Shown here: positions 9,032 to 17,924 of the stretch, one piece after another | Numbering within the stretch: the stretch's first letter is position 1 | Layout of the letters: every line of letters starts with the position of its first letter | Origin: Ferrovibrio sp041906005 | GTDB taxonomy: Bacteria > Pseudomonadota > Alphaproteobacteria > Ferrovibrionales > Ferrovibrionaceae | Length of the DNA: 64,000 nt | Direction of reading: 5' to 3' | Assembly (NCBI RefSeq): GCF_041906005.1 | Contig: NZ_JAYRJY010000002.1 | Coordinates: 310,001-374,000 of the forward strand | The notes under the pieces: model-generated | The model's input: only the letters and a program-made list of their open reading frames with translations | Databases searched by the model: none | Told to the model about the DNA's origin: nothing | Position numbers and translations under genes: made by a program

Positions 9032-10098
9032 GCAGCCTTCTCGAAGTGAATGGCCTGAGCAAATATTTCACCGCCAAGACCAACTGGCTGGGTCGCCCGG
9101 TCAGCCACGTCTCGGCCGTCGACGACGTGAGCTTCAGCCTGAAAGCCGGCGAGACCCTGAGCCTGGTGGGCGAAAGCGGTTGCGGCAAATCCACCACCGG
9201 GCGGCTGGTGCTGCGCCTGCTGGAACCCACCGCCGGCACGATCCGCTATGATGGCCGCGATATCACGCGACTTGAGGGCCATGCCCTGCGCGACCTGCGC
9301 CGCGAGATGCAGCTGGTATTCCAGGACCCCTACGCCTCGCTCAACCCGCGCATGACCGTGGGCGACATCCTGGCCGAGCCGCTGATGCTGCACGGCCTGG
9401 TGCCACCCGAGAAGCGCAAGGCCCGTGTCGAAGAGCTGCTGGATCTGGTCGGACTGCGGCCGTCGCATGCACGCCGGTACCCGCATGAATTCTCCGGCGG
9501 CCAGCGCCAGCGTATCGGCATCGCCCGCGCGCTGGCCGTGCAACCCAACCTGATCGTGGCCGACGAGGCCGTTTCCGCGCTGGACGTTTCGGTGCAGGCC
9601 CAGGTCCTGAACCTGCTGAAGGATCTGCAGGCCCGCTTCGGGATCGCGCTGGTCTTCATCGCCCATGACCTGGCCGTGGTGCGCCATATCTCGCAACGCA
9701 TCGCCGTGATGTATCTGGGCCATATCGTCGAGATCGCGCCGACGGCCGAGCTGTTCGCCGCACCGCGCCACCCCTATACCCGCGCCCTGCTCTCGGCCAT
9801 TCCCGTGCCGCAGCCCAAAGCCAGCCGCCAGCGCATCATCCTGAGTGGCGACGTGCCCAGCCCGATCGATCCACCCAGCGGCTGCCGTTTCCACACGCGC
9901 TGCCCCTTTGCCGTCGATCTGTGCCGGCAGACCAAGCCGGCCATGGAAGAAACCGCCGCCGGCCACAGCGTCGCCTGCCACCGCTGGCGCGAGTTGCCCG
10001 CCGCCGCGCCGCTGCCGGTGGAAAGCGACCAGCCCGGCGCCGCGCGCCTGGCCCGGCTGCAGGCCAAATTCAGCGAACCCGTTTCCCAAACCGAATAA
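9028..10098 (+). CDS. Peptide ABC transporter ATP-binding protein, DppF/OppF type
   Basis: A 356-residue ATPase paired with the preceding one. It has GESGCGKSTTG, FQDPYASLNPRMTVGDI, the signature FSGGQRQRIGIA, VADEAVSALDVSVQ and FIAHDLAVV. The C-terminal CRFHTRCPFAVDLC cluster marks the oligopeptide subfamily. The ATG at 9028 overlaps the upstream TGA. Walker B reads VADEAVSALD, the form usual for OppF/DppF. A roughly 30-residue Ala/Pro-rich tail extends beyond the typical end. The heterodimer of the two ATPases is expected at the inner face of the membrane. Confidence 0.95.
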
Positions 10099-10118
10099 TC
10101 AACAGGAGAGAGGCAGAC

Positions 10119-11630
10119 ATGTTCAGACACGCTACCTATGCCGCCTTTGCGGCGTTGCTTCTGGTGGCAGCCGCCCCGGCTTCCGCACAGACATTGAAAT
10201 TCGGCCTGGCCGAAGATCCTGACGCGCTGGACCCCACGCTGGCTCGCACCTTCGTCGGCCGCGTCGTCTTCTCGGCCCTGTGCGACAAGCTGGTGGATAT
10301 CTCGCCCGACCTGAAGGTCGTGCCGCAGCTGGCCACCGAATGGAGCTGGTCGGCCGATAACAAGAGCCTGACCTTCAAGCTGCGGCCGGGCGTGACCTTC
10401 CATGACGGCGAAAAGTTCGATGCCGAGGCGGTGAAGTACAATATCGAGCGGCACAAGACCATGCAGGGCTCGCAGCGCCGCGGCGAGCTTTCCGCCGTCA
10501 CCTCGGTGGATGTGGTCGATCCCCTCACCGTGAAACTGAATACCGCCGCGCCATTCGCGCCGCTGCTGGCCACGTTGACCGATCGCGCCGGCATGATGAT
10601 CTCGCCCAAGGCCGGCCAGGCGCTGGGCGACAAGTTCGCCACCGCACCGGTTTGCGCCGGCCCCTACAAGTTCGTCGAGCGCGTGGCCCAGGACCGCATC
10701 GTGGTCGAGAAATACGATGGCTACTGGAACAAGGCCAATGTGCATATCCAGCGCATCGAGTTCCGTCCCTTCATCGACGCCACCGTGCGGCTGGCCAATC
10801 TGCGCTCCGGCCAGCTCGATATCCTGGAACGTCTGGCCGCCACTGACGCACCCAGCGTGCAGAAGGACAACAAGCTGAAACTCGGCTCGGTCACCGAGAT
10901 CGGCTATTACGGCATCACCATCAATATCGGCAAGAGCGACAAGGCCAAGACCTCGGCTCTGGGTTCGAATGCCAAGATCCGCGAAGCCTTCGAGCTTTCG
11001 CTGGATCGTAACGGCATCAACAAGGTGGTGTTCGACGGACAGGCCACGCCGGGCAACCAGTGGGTCGCACCGAACAGCCCGTATTATGCCAAGTCGTCGC
11101 CAATCCCGAAACGCGATGTGGCCAAGGCCAAGGCCCTGCTGAAGGAAGCCGGCAACCCCAACCCGGTGGTCAACCTCGTCACGCCGACCACGACCGATGC
11201 CCGCAACATCGCCCAGGTGGTGCAGGCCATGGCCAAGGAGGCCGGCTTCGACGTGCGCATCCAGGCCACCGAATTCGCCACCTCGCTCAACATGGCAGAC
11301 AAGGGCGATTTCGAGGCCTATATCCTGGCCTGGAGCGGCCGTCCGGATCCGGATGGCAACCTCTACAGCTTCCATGGTTGCAAACAGCCGCTGAACTATT
11401 CCGGCCTGTGCAATCCGGCACTGGATGAAATCCTCAACGACTCTCGCCTGACCAACGACATGGCCCAGCGTCAGGCCGCGTGGAACAAGGCCGCGGCCAT
11501 CGTGCTGGCCGAGCGCCCCATCATCTACCTGCTGCACCGCAAGTGGCTGTGGGCCTATAACACCAAGCTGTCGGGCTTCAAGGAATATCCGGACGGCCTG
11601 ATCCGCTTCACCGGCATGAAGCTGGGTTGA
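10119..11630 (+). CDS. Peptide ABC transporter substrate-binding protein (family 5)
   Basis: A 503-residue periplasmic protein. The ATG at 10119 is preceded by a strong ribosome site (AGGAGAGAGG) and begins a classical signal peptide ending APASAQ. The mature protein shows the SBP family 5 landmarks: DALDPTLARTF, LATEWSWSADNKSLTFKLR, GVTFHDGEKFDAEAVKYNIER and RLANLRSGQLDI. The protein would capture the substrate and deliver it to the permease pair. Genome context with a GGT-like hydrolase favours glutathione-like or gamma-glutamyl peptides, by analogy with Gsi systems, but SBP5 sequences do not reveal ligands reliably. Confidence 0.94.
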   Translation: MFRHATYAAFAALLLVAAAPASAQTLKFGLAEDPDALDPTLARTFVGRVVFSALCDKLVDISPDLKVVPQLATEWSWSADNKSLTFKLRPGVTFHDGEKFDAEAVKYNIERHKTMQGSQRRGELSAVTSVDVVDPLTVKLNTAAPFAPLLATLTDRAGMMISPKAGQALGDKFATAPVCAGPYKFVERVAQDRIVVEKYDGYWNKANVHIQRIEFRPFIDATVRLANLRSGQLDILERLAATDAPSVQKDNKLKLGSVTEIGYYGITINIGKSDKAKTSALGSNAKIREAFELSLDRNGINKVVFDGQATPGNQWVAPNSPYYAKSSPIPKRDVAKAKALLKEAGNPNPVVNLVTPTTTDARNIAQVVQAMAKEAGFDVRIQATEFATSLNMADKGDFEAYILAWSGRPDPDGNLYSFHGCKQPLNYSGLCNPALDEILNDSRLTNDMAQRQAAWNKAAAIVLAERPIIYLLHRKWLWAYNTKLSGFKEYPDGLIRFTGMKLG

Positions 11631-11636
11631 TACCCC

Positions 11637-11663
11637 GGGGATCGCGGTTCAGCCGCGATCCCC
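11637..11663 (+). other. Intercistronic stem-loop after the binding-protein gene
   Basis: A perfect 11-bp stem (GGGGATCGCGG at 11637-11647, CCGCGATCCCC at 11653-11663) with a 5-base loop begins 6 bases after the stop codon. No U-run follows directly, so it more likely protects the upstream mRNA or partly attenuates read-through than terminates fully. An equivalent hairpin occurs in the second transporter operon at 49498-49524. Confidence 0.75.
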
Positions 11664-11685
11664 CTTCCTTTCGCACCAGAGCCCC

Positions 11686-12627
11686 ATGACCCGCTTCCTG
11701 TTCCGCCGCCTGGCTATCCTGCTGCCGACACTACTGTTCGTGTCGATCATCATTTTCGGGCTGCAGCAATTGCTGCCCGGCGATCCGGCCATTGCCATGG
11801 CCGGCGAGGAACGCGATCCGGAAACCATTGAACAGATCCGCGAGAAATATCACCTCAACAAGCCAATCCATGAACGCTACCTCCTGTGGATCGGGGGCGT
11901 GCTGCAGGGCGATTTCGGCGAGTCAATCCGCATCCAGCAGCCAGTGGCGCAGCTGCTGGTCGAGAAACTGCCCGTCACCATCGAACTCGCCATCCTCTCG
12001 ATGCTGGTAGCTTTGGGGATCGGTCTGCCGGCCGGCATGATCTCGGCGCTTTATAACGGCCGCTGGCCGGACTATGTCGCCAATGTGGTCGGGCTGTGGG
12101 GCCTCTCCACGCCGAATTTCTGGCTGGGCATCATGATGATCCTGCTGTTCTCGGTCGAACTCGGCTGGCTGCCGGCATCAGGTTACGTCAGTCCGATGGA
12201 TGATCCTCTCGGCAATATCGAGGCCATGATCATGCCCGCCTTCGTGCTGGGCACCGGTATCGCCGCGGTGATGATGCGCCATACCCGCAGCGCCATGCTG
12301 CAGGTCCTGTCCAGCGACTATATCCGCACGGCACGGGCCAAGGGCCTGCGCGAGAAAGTGGTGATCGGCAAGCATGCCCTGCGCAATGCGGCCGTGCCCG
12401 TGATCACGCTGGGTGCGCTGGAATTCGGCCAGTTGCTGTCGGGCGCCGTGCTGACCGAACAGATCTTTTCCATTCCCGGTTTTGGCAAGCTGATCGTCGA
12501 TGCCGTGTTCAACCGCGACTATGCCGTGGTGCAGGGCGTCGTGCTCTGCACCGCGACAGCCTACATTGTGCTGAACCTGCTGGCCGACATCGCCTATTTC
12601 CTGGTGAACCCGAGGCTGCGCGCATGA
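11686..12627 (+). CDS. Peptide ABC transporter permease, DppB/GsiC type
   Basis: A 313-residue inner-membrane protein with six predicted hydrophobic segments. The N-terminus FLFRRLAILLPTLLFVSIIIF is the usual DppB first helix, followed by LLPGDPAIAMAG and REKYHLNKP. The EAA loop that docks the ATPase is YIRTARAKGLREKVVIGKHALRNA. Its position after the binding protein and before the second permease is standard for this transporter family. Confidence 0.94.
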   Translation: MTRFLFRRLAILLPTLLFVSIIIFGLQQLLPGDPAIAMAGEERDPETIEQIREKYHLNKPIHERYLLWIGGVLQGDFGESIRIQQPVAQLLVEKLPVTIELAILSMLVALGIGLPAGMISALYNGRWPDYVANVVGLWGLSTPNFWLGIMMILLFSVELGWLPASGYVSPMDDPLGNIEAMIMPAFVLGTGIAAVMMRHTRSAMLQVLSSDYIRTARAKGLREKVVIGKHALRNAAVPVITLGALEFGQLLSGAVLTEQIFSIPGFGKLIVDAVFNRDYAVVQGVVLCTATAYIVLNLLADIAYFLVNPRLRA

Positions 12628-13511
12628 GTACCGTGACGATGGACAACGCCGCGAAAACCGCTGCGCGCGAGGAAAGTCCGGCACGGCGTGCCTTCCGCCG
12701 CCTGCTGAAGCGCAAGGGCGCCGTGGTCGGCCTGGTGGTGGTGGCCGCCTTCCTTCTGCTGGCCGTGCTGGCCGACGTGGTGGCGCCCTACGATCCCACC
12801 GAAGCCGACTGGAGCGCCCTGCGCGGCGAGCCGACGCTGGAGCATCCCTTCGGTGGCGACGAACTGGGCCGCGACGTGCTCTCGCGCGTGATCCATGGCG
12901 CACGGGCCTCGCTGTTCGCCGGCGTGATCTCGGTGTTCCTTGCCCTGCTGATCGGCATCCCGGTCGGGCTGCTGTCGGGCTATGCTGGCGGGCTGGTGGA
13001 TGGCGTGATCATGCGTTTCACCGACGCCATGCTGGCCGTGCCCTTCCTTATACTGGCTATCGCCCTGGCCGCCTTCCTCGGTCCCAGCCTGACCAATGCG
13101 ATGATCGCCATCGGCATCTCGGCCGCGCCGATCTTCATCCGCCTGACAAGGGCACAGGTGCAGGCCGTGAAGGTGGAGGATTACATCGAGGCAGCACAGG
13201 CCGTAGGCAATCCCCCCTTCCGCATCGCCTTCCGCCACATCCTGCCCAATATCTGGCCGGCCCTGATGGTGCAGGCCACGCTGACGATCGCCTCGGCCAT
13301 CATTGCCGAAGCCAGCCTGTCCTTCCTCGGCCTGGGCCAGCAACCGCCGGCACCCAGCTGGGGCAGCATGCTGAATTCGGCGAAGGACTTCCTGACCCAG
13401 GCGCCATGGATGGCGATCTATCCCGGCCTCTCGATCTTCGTCGTCGTGCTGTCGTTCAACCTGCTGGGCGACGGTTTGCGCGACGCGCTGGATCCACGCC
13501 ACAAGGGCTAA
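12624..13511 (+). CDS. Peptide ABC transporter permease, DppC/GsiD type
   Basis: A 295-residue inner-membrane protein, translationally coupled to the preceding permease through a 4-base ATGA overlap. It shows VVAPYDPTEADW, HPFGGDELGRDVLSRVIHGARASL and the EAA loop DYIEAAQAVGNPPFRIAFRH, then EASLSFLGLGQQPPAPSWG, all diagnostic of the DppC group. Together with DppB-type 11686-12627 it forms the membrane channel. It is the last gene of the operon that begins with the GntR regulator. The following cupin starts 60 bases later. Confidence 0.95.
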   Translation: MSTVTMDNAAKTAAREESPARRAFRRLLKRKGAVVGLVVVAAFLLLAVLADVVAPYDPTEADWSALRGEPTLEHPFGGDELGRDVLSRVIHGARASLFAGVISVFLALLIGIPVGLLSGYAGGLVDGVIMRFTDAMLAVPFLILAIALAAFLGPSLTNAMIAIGISAAPIFIRLTRAQVQAVKVEDYIEAAQAVGNPPFRIAFRHILPNIWPALMVQATLTIASAIIAEASLSFLGLGQQPPAPSWGSMLNSAKDFLTQAPWMAIYPGLSIFVVVLSFNLLGDGLRDALDPRHKG

Positions 13512-13570
13512 AGGCTTGCCCGAACGGTTTCGCCTCCCTACGATCAACCGCATCGTATACGGAGGACGCC

Positions 13571-14077
13571 ATGGGACAGGATCATCACCACCGCACCGAC
13601 TGGAAGCATGACGGCGTGCGGGTGATTCCGGGCGACCAGCTCGATCCCACCACGGCCGGGCAGACCACCGGCATGAACCGCGCCACGGCAATCAACTTCG
13701 CCCGCGTCGGCGCGCAGAAGATATGGGCCGGCACCGTGCATATCCATGCCAATGCCAAGACCGGTGCCCATCATCACGGCGACCTGGAAAGCGTGATCTA
13801 TGTGGTGAAAGGCAAGGCGCGCATGCGCTGGGGCAACAACCTGGAATTCACGGCCGAGGCCGGACCGGGCGATTTCATCTTTGTGCCGCCATATGTACCG
13901 CACCAGGAGATCAACGCCAGCAGCGACGAGACGCTGGAATGCGTGCTGGTCCGCTCGGGCCAGGAGCCGGTGGTGGTGAATCTGGATATCGAGCCGGTGG
14001 AAAAACCCGAGAACGTGCCGTGGGTCGATCCCATCCACAAGCATCCAGGCCACGCCGATCCGAATAGCAAGCGCTGA
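13571..14077 (+). CDS. Cupin-domain protein
   Basis: A 168-residue single-cupin protein. The ATG at 13571 follows a strong GGAGGA ribosome site. The first cupin motif is GAHHHGDLESVIYVVKGKARMRWG (metal ligands would be the His cluster and Glu), and the second is PGDFIFVPPYVPHQEIN. The termini are His-rich. No catalytic activity can be named; related proteins are annotated only as cupins. The 60-base gap after the permease leaves it unclear whether it belongs to the transporter operon. Confidence 0.85.
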   Translation: MGQDHHHRTDWKHDGVRVIPGDQLDPTTAGQTTGMNRATAINFARVGAQKIWAGTVHIHANAKTGAHHHGDLESVIYVVKGKARMRWGNNLEFTAEAGPGDFIFVPPYVPHQEINASSDETLECVLVRSGQEPVVVNLDIEPVEKPENVPWVDPIHKHPGHADPNSKR

Positions 14078-14098
14078 TCGCCGACACCTACTCCTGAC

Positions 14099-15019
14099 AT
14101 GATCTTCTTCAAGCGACTGCACGGTTCGGGCAACCGTCGCGGCATGATTTCCTTCCTGCTGGCGGTTGTCCTCTTCACCATCAACGAGGCGCTGTGCAAG
14201 CTGGTCTACGGCGATGTGCCGGCCAACCAGATTCTGGCCCTGCGTGGCCTGATCGCCACCATCGCCATCCTGGGGATGATCCAGGCCACCGGCGCCATGC
14301 CCAAGATCGGCCGGATGTTCGACCGCCATGTGGTCCTGCGCAGCAGCATCGATCTGCTCAGCAGCTATTTCTACATGATCGCGCTGTTCCACACGCCGAT
14401 CGGCAACGTGATGGCCATCCACATGTCTTCACCCCTGATGATGACGGCGGTGGTGGCGATCGTGCTGCGCGAGGCCGTCGGCTGGCGGCGCTGGATCGCG
14501 GTCATCGTCGGTTTCCTCGGCGTGCTGCTGGTGGTGCAGCCGCGTGCCGAAAGCTTCAGCGCCTATTCGATCCTGGGTGTCAGCGCGGCGGCCTGCATCG
14601 TGGTGCGCGATCTGGTGACCAAGAAGATCAGGGCCGAAATCCCCTCCTCGATCATCATCCTCACCAATGTCGGGATGCTGATGCTGGTGGCGCTGACCCT
14701 TGCCCTGATCGAGGGCTGGGTGCCGATGACCCTGCGCCAGTTCAGCTTCGTGGCAATTGCCGCCCTGTGCATCGCCGCCGGCTATCTCTGCACCGTCGAT
14801 GCCTTCCGCCATGCGGAGGTGCATGTCATCGTGCCGTTGCGCTATACCGGCCTGCCGCTGGCGCTGCTGCTCGGCTGGCTGGTCTGGGGCGATGTGCCGA
14901 ATGCGCTGGCCAGCGTCGGCATCCTGCTGATCGTCGGCAGCGGTCTTTATGTGTTGCATCGCGAACGCCTGCGCGGCAAGGAAGCCGCCGCCAAGGCAGC
15001 GGCCACGCCCCCACCCTGA
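14099..15019 (+). CDS. DMT-superfamily (EamA) membrane transporter
   Basis: A 306-residue protein with about ten hydrophobic helices in two EamA repeats. The first repeat has INEALCKLVYGDVPANQILALRG and the second a conserved AGYLCTVDAFRHAEVHVIVPLRYTG-type segment. EamA proteins are generally metabolite or amino acid exporters. The substrate here cannot be read from the sequence. It follows the cupin gene by 21 bases on the same strand and converges on recJ. Confidence 0.9.
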   Translation: MIFFKRLHGSGNRRGMISFLLAVVLFTINEALCKLVYGDVPANQILALRGLIATIAILGMIQATGAMPKIGRMFDRHVVLRSSIDLLSSYFYMIALFHTPIGNVMAIHMSSPLMMTAVVAIVLREAVGWRRWIAVIVGFLGVLLVVQPRAESFSAYSILGVSAAACIVVRDLVTKKIRAEIPSSIIILTNVGMLMLVALTLALIEGWVPMTLRQFSFVAIAALCIAAGYLCTVDAFRHAEVHVIVPLRYTGLPLALLLGWLVWGDVPNALASVGILLIVGSGLYVLHRERLRGKEAAAKAAATPPP

Positions 15020-15053
15020 CCGGACACTAGGCGGGTGCAGACACTCGCCGCCT

Positions 15054-16877
15054 TCACCCCTGCGGCTGTGCGGCATCCTCCAGCACGAACTGCACCCGGC
15101 GCTCGCCGCGCCAGTAATCGGCGCGCAGGTGGCCGCCAAGATGCAGAGGCGCACCGGTCTGCCGCGCCTGCAGCAAGGCCGGGCCCAGCTCGCCCTCGAT
15201 GCTGCGGAAGGCAATCGCCTTCAGGCGCGGGCCGTTGCCATCGCCGCCGGCCAGCAGGCAGCGCACATGCTTTTCGCCCACGACATCGGCGGTGATGACT
15301 CGGGCGGCAGTGAGCGCGAAACGCGGTTCGGGGTTGCCCGAGCCATAGGGTCCGAGCTGTTCCAGTTTTTCATACAGATCGACATTGCAACCGCCGATGC
15401 CCACCGCGCCGTCGAAACCCAGCGAGGCCGATGCCCCGGCGCGGATCACTGCGTCGCGCAGGCGCTCGTTGAGGAAAGCCTTCAGCTCGTTCAGCTTGGC
15501 CGCTTCCACCGTCAGGCCGGCCGCCATGGCATGGCCGCCGCCATTCACCAGCAGCCCGGCCTGACTGGCCGCCACCACGGCGGCACCCAGATCGACGCCG
15601 GGGATCGAGCGGCCGGAACCCTTGCCGATGCCGTTCTCATCGAGTGCGATCACGAAGCTGGGCCGGCCGGCCGCCTCGCGGATGCGGGCTGCCACGATGC
15701 CGATCACGCCCGGATGCCAGCCCTGCCGCGCCACCAGCGCCAGCGCCGCCGTTTCGGGCACATGCTCCAGTTCCTGCATGGCTTCCAGCAAAACGCCGGC
15801 CTCGATTTCCTGCCGCTCGCGGTTGTAGCGGTCGAGTTCAGCGGCCATGGCCGCCGCCTCGCGCGGATCGTCGCAGGAGAGCAGCCGCGTGCCCAGATCG
15901 GCTTGGCCAACGCGGCCGCCGGCATTCACGCGCGGCCCCAGCAGGAAGCCCAGATGATAGGCGCCGGGCGGTTCGTTCACGCCTGCCACATCGGCCAGTG
16001 CGGCAAGTCCGGCATTGCTGCGGCCACGCAGGATTTTCAATCCCTGCCCCACCAGGGCACGGTTCAGGCCGGTAAGCGGCACCACGTCGCAGACGGTGCC
16101 CAGCGCCACCAGATCAAGCCAGCCCATCAGATTGGGCTCCGGGCGCTCGGTATTATAGAAGCCGCGTTCGCGCAGACGGCGGTTCACCGCCACCACCAGC
16201 AGGAAGGTGACACCCACGGCGGCGAGCTGGCCGAAGCCGGGCTGCTCATCCAGGCGGTTGGGATTGACGACGGCCACGGCGCGCGGCAGGTCCGGTTCCG
16301 CCAGGTGGTGATCGGCCACGATCACGTCCAGGCCGGCCGCGGCGGCATCTTCCAGCGGGGCGAAGGCCAATGTGCCGCAATCCACCGTCACCACCACCTT
16401 CACGCCCTCGGTCGCCAGACGGCGCAGGGCCGGGGCATTGGGGCCGTAGCCCTCCTTCAGACGGTCGGGGATATAAACGCGCAACGGCCGGCCGATGGCG
16501 CGGAAGAAACGGTTCAGCAAAGCCGTGGAGGTGGCGCCATCCACATCGTAATCGCCGAAGACGGCGACCTTTTCACCTTTCTCGATGGCAGCGGCCAGCC
16601 GGTCGGCGGCGGCATCCATGTCGTGGAAACGGGAGGGATCGGGCAACAGGCGGCGCAGGCTGGGATTGAGGTAATCTTCCAGCATCTCAAGCGCCACGCC
16701 CCGCCCCGCCAGCACACGGCCAAGGACTTCCGGCAGGCTTGCCTGCTGCGCCAGGGCCAGCGCCAAACGTTCGTCGGTATTGCGCAGGCGCCAGCGGCGG
16801 CCCTGCACCGACCGGGTCACGCCCAGGAACGGTGTTTCGGAAACGGCCGGCGTCGTCAGCAGGCCGTTCATGGTCAC
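15054..16877 (-). CDS. recJ: Single-stranded-DNA-specific exonuclease RecJ
   Basis: A 607-residue protein with all RecJ motifs: VAVFGDYDVDGATSTALL (D109, D111), VTVDCG, the DHH motif IVADHHLAEP (D189-H190-H191), NAGGRVGQADLGTRLL, and the DHHA1 GGGHAMAAGL motif. RecJ degrades single-stranded DNA 5' to 3' in recombination and mismatch repair. The GTG start at 16877 overlaps the glpX stop by four bases (GTGA); an ATG two codons later is an alternative. It ends the minus-strand run alaC-hom-glpX-recJ, an order often seen in alphaproteobacteria. Confidence 0.96.
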   Translation of the reverse strand: MTMNGLLTTPAVSETPFLGVTRSVQGRRWRLRNTDERLALALAQQASLPEVLGRVLAGRGVALEMLEDYLNPSLRRLLPDPSRFHDMDAAADRLAAAIEKGEKVAVFGDYDVDGATSTALLNRFFRAIGRPLRVYIPDRLKEGYGPNAPALRRLATEGVKVVVTVDCGTLAFAPLEDAAAAGLDVIVADHHLAEPDLPRAVAVVNPNRLDEQPGFGQLAAVGVTFLLVVAVNRRLRERGFYNTERPEPNLMGWLDLVALGTVCDVVPLTGLNRALVGQGLKILRGRSNAGLAALADVAGVNEPPGAYHLGFLLGPRVNAGGRVGQADLGTRLLSCDDPREAAAMAAELDRYNRERQEIEAGVLLEAMQELEHVPETAALALVARQGWHPGVIGIVAARIREAAGRPSFVIALDENGIGKGSGRSIPGVDLGAAVVAASQAGLLVNGGGHAMAAGLTVEAAKLNELKAFLNERLRDAVIRAGASASLGFDGAVGIGGCNVDLYEKLEQLGPYGSGNPEPRFALTAARVITADVVGEKHVRCLLAGGDGNGPRLKAIAFRSIEGELGPALLQARQTGAPLHLGGHLRADYWRGERRVQFVLEDAAQPQG

Positions 16878-17899
16878 GTCGGCGTGCGGATGACCGCTTC
16901 GATGCGGCGGATCGTGCCGGTCTGCGAGCGCATGACGAGGGAGTTGGCCTTATGCCCGCCGGGCACGCGCCGGATTCCATGCAGCAGCGGGCCGTCGGTG
17001 ACCCCCGTGGCCGAAAAGATCACATCACCGGAGGCCAGATCGTTCAGACCGTATTTGCGGTCGAACTTCTCGATGCCGAGGCGCCGGGCGCGGCTGCGTT
17101 CGTCTTCATTGCGAAAGATCAGGCGGGCCTGCATCTGCCCGCCGATACAGCGCAAAGCGGCCGCCGCCAGCACGCCTTCGGGCGCACCGCCAGAGCCCAT
17201 GTAGATGTCGATGCCGGTATCGGGGTCGGTGGTGGCGATGATGCCGGCCACATCACCATCGGAGATCAGCGCGATACGCGCGCCGGTCTCGCGCACCTGG
17301 CTGATCAAGTCCATGTGCCGCGGCCGATCAAGAATGCAGACGGTGAGCTCGGATACGGCGATCCCCTTGGCCTCGGCCAACCGCTTCAGGTTCTCGGCCG
17401 GCGTCAGATCGAGATCGACCACGCCTTCGGGCAAACCGCCGCCGACGGCGATCTTGTCCATGTAGACGTCGGGCGCATTGAGGAAGCAGCCGGCATTCGC
17501 GAACGCGATCACCGTCATCGCATTGCTGCCGCCCTTGGCGGTGATCGAGGTGCCTTCCAGCGGATCGAGCGCGATGTCGATGCGCGAGCCTTTGCCGGTG
17601 CCGACCTTTTCGCCGATATAAAGCATCGGCGCCTCATCACGTTCGCCCTCACCGATCACGATGGTGCCATCGATGTTCAGCGCGTTGAGGGCGTTGCGCA
17701 TCGCATCAACGGCGGCCTGATCAGCCGCCATCTCGTCGCCATGTCCAACCCAACGGGCGGCCGCGATGGCCGCGGCCTCGGTGACACGCACGGCTTCCAG
17801 CGTCAGGTTGCGTTCGACCGAGATGCTGTCGGCCTCGACCGGTGCCTGGGCCGGCGCTGCCGCCTTGGCCTTGGATTTGGTTGCCTTGCCCGTCGCCAT
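16874..17899 (-). CDS. glpX: Class II fructose-1,6-bisphosphatase GlpX
   Basis: A 341-residue cytoplasmic enzyme of gluconeogenesis. Recognisable blocks are RNLTLEAVRVTEAAAIAA, the metal-binding IDGTIVIGEGERDEAPML, ALDPLEGTSITAKGGSNA and a C-terminal VIFSATGVTDGPLLHGIR. It hydrolyses fructose 1,6-bisphosphate to fructose 6-phosphate. The first about 25 residues are Lys/Ala-rich and look like a local extension. The gene follows hom by 25 bases and is coupled to recJ. Confidence 0.96.
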   Translation of the reverse strand: MATGKATKSKAKAAAPAQAPVEADSISVERNLTLEAVRVTEAAAIAAARWVGHGDEMAADQAAVDAMRNALNALNIDGTIVIGEGERDEAPMLYIGEKVGTGKGSRIDIALDPLEGTSITAKGGSNAMTVIAFANAGCFLNAPDVYMDKIAVGGGLPEGVVDLDLTPAENLKRLAEAKGIAVSELTVCILDRPRHMDLISQVRETGARIALISDGDVAGIIATTDPDTGIDIYMGSGGAPEGVLAAAALRCIGGQMQARLIFRNEDERSRARRLGIEKFDRKYGLNDLASGDVIFSATGVTDGPLLHGIRRVPGGHKANSLVMRSQTGTIRRIEAVIRTPT

Positions 17900-17924
17900 T
17901 GTCAGCTCCAGAGCGGTTGAAAAA

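Noticed and set aside
14949..17204. A 751-codon plus-strand open frame covering recJ and part of glpX
   Set aside because: It is antisense to two well-matched proteins. Its translation is rich in His/Gln/Arg with no family signature, as expected from the G+C-rich complement of real genes.
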